Source: Nevskia sp. (GTDB lineage Bacteria > Pseudomonadota > Gammaproteobacteria > Nevskiales > Nevskiaceae). Taken from it: a DNA stretch of 35,475 bases. Shown one piece after another: positions 26,157 through 31,362 of the stretch. Made by a program: the position numbers and the translations under genes. A model generated the notes under the pieces. The model saw nothing but the letters and a program-made list of their open reading frames with translations. It searched no databases and was not told the origin of the DNA. Within the stretch, counting starts at the first letter, position 1. Each line of letters starts with the position of its first letter. The stretch covers positions 1 through 35,475 of the forward strand of contig JAQGNS010000466.1 of assembly GCA_028291705.1 (NCBI GenBank), given 5' to 3'.

Positions 26157-29066
26157 ATGCCTAAGCAACTCCGACCCGGGGACTGGTCCGCTGGCGAGGT
26201 CCTCCAGTTTGGCCCTTTTCGCCTGATTCCAGGCGAGAGACGGCTTGAGCGCGACGGCAATCCCGTCAAGATCGGAGATCGGGCACTGGATGTGCTGCTT
26301 TGCCTGATTGCCAACGCGCCGGATGTGGTCGGCAAAGCGGCGTTGATCGAGCATGTCTGGGCCAATCTCGTCATCGAGGAGGGCAACCTCCGTTTTCAAA
26401 TAAATGCCTTGAGGCGCGCCTTGGCTGAAAGCGGGGACGGCGATCGATATCTGGCCACGGTGCAGGGGAGGGGCTATGCCTTTGTCGGCGGCGTGACCCG
26501 GCTGCGGGCGGCCGAGCTCCGGCACAATTTTGTGGGAGCCGACACCAATCTCCGGTTGCCGGCGCAACATGCCGACATTCTGGGACGCGACAGCGAGATT
26601 TCCATGGTCGCCGAGCGGCTGACGGCCTGCCGTTTCGTCACCGTGGTCGGCCCGGGCGGCGTCGGCAAGACCACGGTGGCGGTGGCCGCGGCACACGTGC
26701 TTTTACCTGCATTCGATGGCGCGGTCCGTTTTGTCGATTTCGGGGCCCTGAGAGATGCTTCGCTGGTTCCTGCAACCCTGGCTTCTCTCTTCGGACTGAC
26801 CGCGCCCACGTCTGATCCGATCAAGGGCCTGATCGCCCTGGTGCACGACCAGCGTCTCCTGCTGGTCATGGACAGCTGCGAGCATGTGATCGATGTGGCC
26901 GCACGGATCGCCGAGGCGTTGTTCCTGGAGGCTCCGAATGTTCACCTGCTGCTGACCAGTCGCGAGTCGCTGAGGGTCGAAGGGGAGCTCGTGGTCAGGC
27001 TGCCGCCTCTGCCGACCCCACCGCCCGCGCCGACGGGCATCGACGCTGTCACCGCCATGGCTTACCCGGCAACGCAGCTCTTCGTCAATCGGGTAAGGAT
27101 GGCGGTCCATGGATTCGAACTGCGTGATGAGGACGCTGACGCCGCCTGCGACATCTGCCGGCGTCTCGACGGTCTGCCCTTGGCGATCGAGCTCGTTGCG
27201 GGCCGGGTCCCGGCCTTCGGCATCGAGGGAACCCTGGCCCGGCTGGGCGAAGATCTACGCATCGACGGCCAAGGCCGCAGGACGGCCCCGCCACGCCATC
27301 AGACCCTGGGGGCGATGCTGGACTGGAGCTATCAGCTGCTGACACCCACCGAGCAGGCGATACTGCGGAGGTTGTCGATCCTGGCGGGCACCTTCTCGAT
27401 GGAAACGGCCCAGGCCATCGGATCGCTGCTGAACGGCCGCAATTCCGACGCACTGCAGGCGATCGCCGGGCTGGCTGCCAAGTCCCTGTTGAGCGTTGAT
27501 CTCAGCCAGACGAAGACCCGCTTCCGCTTGCTCGACACGACTCGGGCTTACGCTGGTCAAAAGCTGCGCGACGGTGCTGAGCTGCATCCGGCAATGAATG
27601 CTTTCGCGCAGTATCTGTTCCAGATCATGGCACAGGCCGAGAAGGACGATGAACTCGGCGAACTTGAATCGATGTCCGTCTGCACGGAAGAGAATGTCAG
27701 TAACGTTCGGACGGCACTGGAGTGGTGCTTCGCGCCGGGCGGCGACCTCGACTTGGGCGTAAAGCTCGGCGCTGCCGCTATAGCCTTGTTCGTGGACATG
27801 TCGCTCTGGGGCGAGTGCAAGCGCTGGGCCGCGAGCGCGCTGGCTGCGCTGACGCCTCGGCTGGCTGGATCTCAATGGGAAATGAAGCTGCGCGCGGCGT
27901 ATGGCTTGGCATTGATGTTTACTGAGGACACCAAGGACCAGCATCGCGTGGAATTGGAGCGCTCCCTGGAGATTGCCAAAGACCTTGGAGAGAAGTATTG
28001 CCAACTTCGAATTATAGGATCCCTGATCATCTACTACTACCGCAGGGGTGAACTGGCTGCGGCTCTCGATATGGCACGGAGTAGTGCCGTCGTCGCGGGT
28101 TCCACAGGTAATGAGGAAATGGTTGGTTTGTCGGATTGGTTCATGGGAATCGCGCTGCACTTCATCGGAAGTCAGGCGGAAGCAATTCTCTATTGCGAGG
28201 TGGCTTCAAGGCCCCTGCATCGCACATCCCGGAATTACATCGTCGGCTATGGACTCTACGATCATCGGATCAGGGCCCTCGCCGGTTTGGCACGGAGCCT
28301 TTGGCTAAGCGGGTTTCACCGGAGAGGGGTGGAAGAAGCCGAAAAGACGATCGCCGAGGCAATCGAGCTCGGGCACCCCGTGACAATCTGTGTCGCCCTG
28401 ACCTGGGCAGGGCAAGTTTTCACTTGGAACGGAGACTGGTCGCGCGCCGAGTCCATTGTCGCCGATCTGTTGCGCTACGCCACCCAGTATTCACTCATGC
28501 CACATGCTGCGGTCAGCCGCATTCTTTTGGGTGAGCTTAGAATCGGGCAGGGCCGTGTAACCGAAGGCATTGAGCATTTGTCCGCCAGCCTCGCTCTAAT
28601 GAGCGGTTCTTACCAGGTATCGACGGCGCTGAACCAGTGCGCTCTTGCCGAAGGCCTTCTGATGCTCGGACGGGTTGAGGAAGGCCTCGAACTGATCGAT
28701 AGCGCCAGGTGCGCGATCGTCAGGCGGGGAGGTTTCTATTGGCTCCCGGAGATCTTGAGAGTGAAGGCGGCGTTGCAAGCCCGCTCCAGCGTGTTCTCGC
28801 TGCTCGCGGAATCCACGTTTCTCGAAGCGACTGAACTTGCGGAACGGCAGGGAGCAGCTTCGCTGAGCCTGCGCATTGCAATGTCTTTGGCGGAATGCCG
28901 GGCAAGCCGTCAGGCAATCGGTGAGGCCCTGGATGCCTTGCGTTCGATGATGTCACGATTCGGCGGTGACAAGGACAGCCGGCTTTGGCGGGCCGCGCTG
29001 GAGCAATTGGACGTTCTGGAGCGCGATACGACCAAGCATCGCCAGGATGCCAAGCACGGTTCGTAA
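26157..29066 (+). CDS. wHTH + STAND/NB-ARC-like ATPase transcriptional regulator 4 (tandem duplicate of regulator 3)
   Basis: MPKQLRPGDWSAGEVLQFGPFRLIPGERRLERDGNPVKIGDRALDVLLCLIANAPDVVGKAALIEHVW...; long near-identical blocks with regulator 3 along its full length. Confidence 0.93.
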   Translation: MPKQLRPGDWSAGEVLQFGPFRLIPGERRLERDGNPVKIGDRALDVLLCLIANAPDVVGKAALIEHVWANLVIEEGNLRFQINALRRALAESGDGDRYLATVQGRGYAFVGGVTRLRAAELRHNFVGADTNLRLPAQHADILGRDSEISMVAERLTACRFVTVVGPGGVGKTTVAVAAAHVLLPAFDGAVRFVDFGALRDASLVPATLASLFGLTAPTSDPIKGLIALVHDQRLLLVMDSCEHVIDVAARIAEALFLEAPNVHLLLTSRESLRVEGELVVRLPPLPTPPPAPTGIDAVTAMAYPATQLFVNRVRMAVHGFELRDEDADAACDICRRLDGLPLAIELVAGRVPAFGIEGTLARLGEDLRIDGQGRRTAPPRHQTLGAMLDWSYQLLTPTEQAILRRLSILAGTFSMETAQAIGSLLNGRNSDALQAIAGLAAKSLLSVDLSQTKTRFRLLDTTRAYAGQKLRDGAELHPAMNAFAQYLFQIMAQAEKDDELGELESMSVCTEENVSNVRTALEWCFAPGGDLDLGVKLGAAAIALFVDMSLWGECKRWAASALAALTPRLAGSQWEMKLRAAYGLALMFTEDTKDQHRVELERSLEIAKDLGEKYCQLRIIGSLIIYYYRRGELAAALDMARSSAVVAGSTGNEEMVGLSDWFMGIALHFIGSQAEAILYCEVASRPLHRTSRNYIVGYGLYDHRIRALAGLARSLWLSGFHRRGVEEAEKTIAEAIELGHPVTICVALTWAGQVFTWNGDWSRAESIVADLLRYATQYSLMPHAAVSRILLGELRIGQGRVTEGIEHLSASLALMSGSYQVSTALNQCALAEGLLMLGRVEEGLELIDSARCAIVRRGGFYWLPEILRVKAALQARSSVFSLLAESTFLEATELAERQGAASLSLRIAMSLAECRASRQAIGEALDALRSMMSRFGGDKDSRLWRAALEQLDVLERDTTKHRQDAKHGS

Positions 29067-29099
29067 GGTGTAGATCCCCGATTGACAGAACTGCCGGGC

Positions 29100-29134
29100 A
29101 AAAAAAGCCGGATTCCGCGAAGGCGAAATCCGGC
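29100..29134 (-). terminator. Rho-independent terminator (minus strand)
   Basis: Complement reads GCCGGATTTCGC-CTTC-GCGGAATCCGGC-TTTTTTT: ~12-bp stem (one G:U), 4-nt loop, 7 T. Confidence 0.88.
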
Positions 29135-29216
29135 AGGTAACTGGCGCGGGGGAGGTGCCCGGTGCGGGCGGAGGAGATGCGCCAGTGTGTTCGATACGTA
29201 CACCTTGCCTGTGCTC
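29100..29216 (-). ncRNA. Candidate small RNA with paired anti-SD loops and intrinsic terminator
   Basis: Complement strand: operator repeats (site e) and -10 TAGCAT at 29228-29223, then ~117 nt with nested hairpin CUGGCGC-AUCUCCUCC-GCCCG-CAC-CGGGC-ACCUCCCCC-GCGCCAG, ending in a strong terminator. The only SD-linked frame has no stop before the terminator. Confidence 0.55.
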
Positions 29217-29247
29217 CAGTTCATGCTACGAGCCTCCTATGCGGGAT

Positions 29248-29276
29248 GCACGTTAATGATTGTTAAAAGGTGGTAG
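29248..29276 (+). promoter_or_regulatory. Direct-repeat operator site e, upstream of the candidate sRNA
   Basis: GCACGTTAATGATTGTTAAAAGGTGGTAG; minus-strand -10 TAGCAT at 29228-29223. Confidence 0.65.
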
Positions 29277-29452
29277 CCCGTTCCGACTTCCAAGGCTTCG
29301 CGGTCAAGCTCAACTGAAGGCCGCGAATAGCGAGACGGAGGAACGCGATTTGTCGATGCGTGATGGCCGCGGACGCCTACCGCACATTTCACGAGACTGG
29401 GTCGGGCGACGCAGGGACTGCTCCGTTCCATGCCTACTCCAGCAGGGAATGC

Positions 29453-29481
29453 CTAGCAACTTTTAACGACGTCTAACGTGC
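29453..29481 (-). promoter_or_regulatory. Direct-repeat operator site f, upstream of the 37-aa sORF/TnsA-like unit
   Basis: Complement AGCACGTTAGACGTCGTTAAAAGTTGCTAG; plus-strand -10 TATAGT at 29502-29507. Confidence 0.68.
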
Positions 29482-29584
29482 TTCGTCTGAAAGCGTGCCC
29501 GTATAGTCGATCAGCAGAGGTCCGAGACTGCCGTCTGCGCAGGATGTCTTGCTGCCCAAATAACATATCGCATCGGATGGAGAC

Positions 29585-29698
29585 ATGGTCGAGGTCACTC
29601 AAAGCTCTTCGTCGAGACGCGAGGCGTCGCTGGAGACGGTAGCAGCCAAAGACGGAACGGTGCAGACAAAAATGACGGAGTATCTTGTTGGAAAATAA
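29585..29698 (+). CDS. Hypothetical 37-aa small ORF downstream of operator f
   Basis: ATG..TAA: MVEVTQSSSSRREASLETVAAKDGTVQTKMTEYLVGK; ~70 nt after the predicted TSS; SD weak/close (GGAG, 2 nt). Confidence 0.35.
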   Translation: MVEVTQSSSSRREASLETVAAKDGTVQTKMTEYLVGK

Positions 29699-29791
29699 TA
29701 AGATATACAGTCCATAGCACCGGATTGGAGTGGGGGGCCAGATACCAAGGTTTGCGACATTTTGGCAGAGGCGTATAGTGGCTCTGCAGCT

Positions 29792-29812
29792 TGTACGACA
29801 AGGAGTCGTACA
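29792..29812 (+). promoter_or_regulatory. Hairpin presenting the Shine-Dalgarno sequence of the TnsA-like gene
   Basis: TGTACGAC-AAGGA-GTCGTACA: 8-bp perfect inverted repeat, with the AAGGAG SD in the loop/closing base and the A of ATG (29812) at the stem end. Confidence 0.6.
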
Positions 29813-30327
29813 TGGGTATCAAGGACGAGCTACTGGCAACGCCCGAACCGGAGGCCTACCGAAGTCGCCTCACGGTTAATTTGTACACGCCGTATTCCTT
29901 GAAGGTAGACCGTGCTGTCTATCTCTACGGCCAGCCGAACTTCGATCACTGGGCGGTTCTGGAAACAGATCCGACGGTAACGCGCTTTAACGAAGCTTGC
30001 CCTCCGGTGACTCTCGGGAAGGGCTCCGGCGCCAAGGTAATCCTTCGGGTCCGACTGGAACTGAACCGGTTGCATAAACCGCCGACTATCGCCTGTGACA
30101 GCCCCACCGACCTGGATCTGCTCCTCTGGGTTCTGGGCGACGCCGGTGCGCATCTGGTGAGCCAGCCCCGCCTGAGCCTTGAGGCTATGGTCGTGGTAGT
30201 TGTCTGGGGTCGGGCTGAAGATACCTACTTCGCTGCACATCCCCGGCATCACGCATTGCATGATGCTCGGGCCTTACAGCGCGGATTTCATGCCTGGATC
30301 GTGGAGCAGCGGAGCCGGATGCCGTGA
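29812..30327 (+). CDS. TnsA-endonuclease-like protein (probable heteromeric transposase subunit remnant)
   Basis: MGIKDELLATPEPEAYRSRLTVNLYTPYSLKVDRAVYLYGQPNFDHWAVLETDPTVTRFNEACPPVTL: resembles the TnsA/TniC 'LExDPxVxxFxExP' pattern; SD AAGGAG 6 nt before ATG. Confidence 0.45.
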   Translation: MGIKDELLATPEPEAYRSRLTVNLYTPYSLKVDRAVYLYGQPNFDHWAVLETDPTVTRFNEACPPVTLGKGSGAKVILRVRLELNRLHKPPTIACDSPTDLDLLLWVLGDAGAHLVSQPRLSLEAMVVVVVWGRAEDTYFAAHPRHHALHDARALQRGFHAWIVEQRSRMP

Positions 30328-30503
30328 TCCGATTGGTATCCGAAGAGGAAAACAAGCGTCTCACCTCGGAGCGAAAAGCGGCCCTGGGCCTATTGGACTG
30401 GAATCAACTTGAACGTGCGGCATATGTTTGTGCATACATACGACAAGACCCCTTTATCAGAGGTAGAAAGCGAAGGGCAGAGCCGCTTGTCAGTGTCAGC
30501 TAG
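30324..30503 (+). CDS. Small hypothetical protein translationally coupled to the TnsA-like gene
   Basis: GTG start overlapping the preceding TGA (GTGA): VIRLVSEEENKRLTSERKAALGLLDWNQLERAAYVCAYIRQDPFIRGRKRRAEPLVSVSAS*; 59 aa, so missed by the ORF track. Confidence 0.45.
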   Translation: MIRLVSEEENKRLTSERKAALGLLDWNQLERAAYVCAYIRQDPFIRGRKRRAEPLVSVS

Positions 30504-30659
30504 CATTCGTGAGTACGTTGCCATTTGAAAGTATTACCAGCGGCTTAAACGCCCAAGTTGGCCGTGTCAGAGTTGATGCTTCGCTTTCGGCGATTTTAAT
30601 TGATTGGCGCGCTTCCTTGACTATCTTAGCTCCACAAATAAAAAACGGTAACGAGATCG

Positions 30660-31247
30660 CTACTTCATTAAATATAAAAGTGGAAAAAGTACGATCCACA
30701 GCAGGTCAACCATATGCCAGTACGTTGCTCCACCCTCCAATAGCATCCGGTTGTGTGGTTCGGGCTGACGCAGATGCAGGATTATGAACGTCAGAACACA
30801 AAGGCCAATTGTTACATGCATGAAATGGATTCCTGTCAACATGTAGTAAAACGTAAAGAATTCATTTGTCGTGAGTGTGATCCCATGCTTGATCTTTTGA
30901 CCGTACTCGACAATCTTTATGATTGCGAAACCGACTCCGCACAACCACGCAACGCTGAAAAGGTGCATGGCTGAATTTGCTCTTCCCTCGCGCTCGAGCT
31001 GTATCCCTAAGGCAACAAACCATGAACTCGTTAGTAGCAGTAAAGTATTGAGTGCTCCGAAGTTCTGGTTGAGTTCCCTCTGGGAGCTTAGGTACATCTC
31101 TAGATTCTCGTTGCGGTAGTAGATAAAGACAGCAAAGAGCAGGGCAAAGATTGTCATATCGCCTAATACGAAAATCCAGAGTCCTGCTTCGCCGGGAAGA
31201 TGGTTGGCTGGGCGGTGAAACGCAGGCATTGTCGATGGAGCATTCAT
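30660..31247 (-). CDS. Cytochrome c oxidase subunit III / NorE-like protein
   Basis: MNAPSTMPAFHRPANHLPGEAGLWIFVLGDMTIFALLFAVFIYYR...FFTFYYMLTGIHFMHVTIGLCVLTFI...GATYWHMVDLLWIVLFPLLYLMK: heme-copper oxidase subunit III signature. Confidence 0.9.
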   Translation of the reverse strand: MNAPSTMPAFHRPANHLPGEAGLWIFVLGDMTIFALLFAVFIYYRNENLEMYLSSQRELNQNFGALNTLLLLTSSWFVALGIQLEREGRANSAMHLFSVAWLCGVGFAIIKIVEYGQKIKHGITLTTNEFFTFYYMLTGIHFMHVTIGLCVLTFIILHLRQPEPHNRMLLEGGATYWHMVDLLWIVLFPLLYLMK

Positions 31248-31362
31248 GGAGCAGGATGGAATCCGAAGGCCTAGGGAAGAATCGGGATCTCGGCTGTTAG
31301 GGCCGACAAGGTATGCAACTTCGTTGTGCTGCGGACTCTGAAGGTAGTCAATTGGGATGGTG

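Noticed and set aside
28910-29224. Minus-strand ORF with good SD (AGGAGG) starting MNWSTGKVYVSNTLAHLL
   Set aside because: Its ATG overlaps the proposed -10 of site e and the frame runs straight through the terminator into sequence antisense to regulator 4; an sRNA is the more consistent reading, though a short peptide is not excluded.
29260-29466. 68-aa plus-strand ORF between operators e and f (and 29237-29431 minus)
   Set aside because: Overlaps the operator itself, no convincing SD, no recognisable features.
29500-30520. Transposon terminal inverted repeats flanking the TnsA-like gene
   Set aside because: Only short TGTCG-like matches by eye (e.g. complement of TTTGCGACA near 29752); not long or paired enough to call.
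30496-30699. 67-aa minus-strand ORF (MDRTFSTFIF...), considered as a cox4/NorF-like partner of cox3
   Set aside because: It begins with a GTG out of frame within the last codons of the cox3-like gene and lacks hydrophobic helices of a subunit IV; likely spurious.
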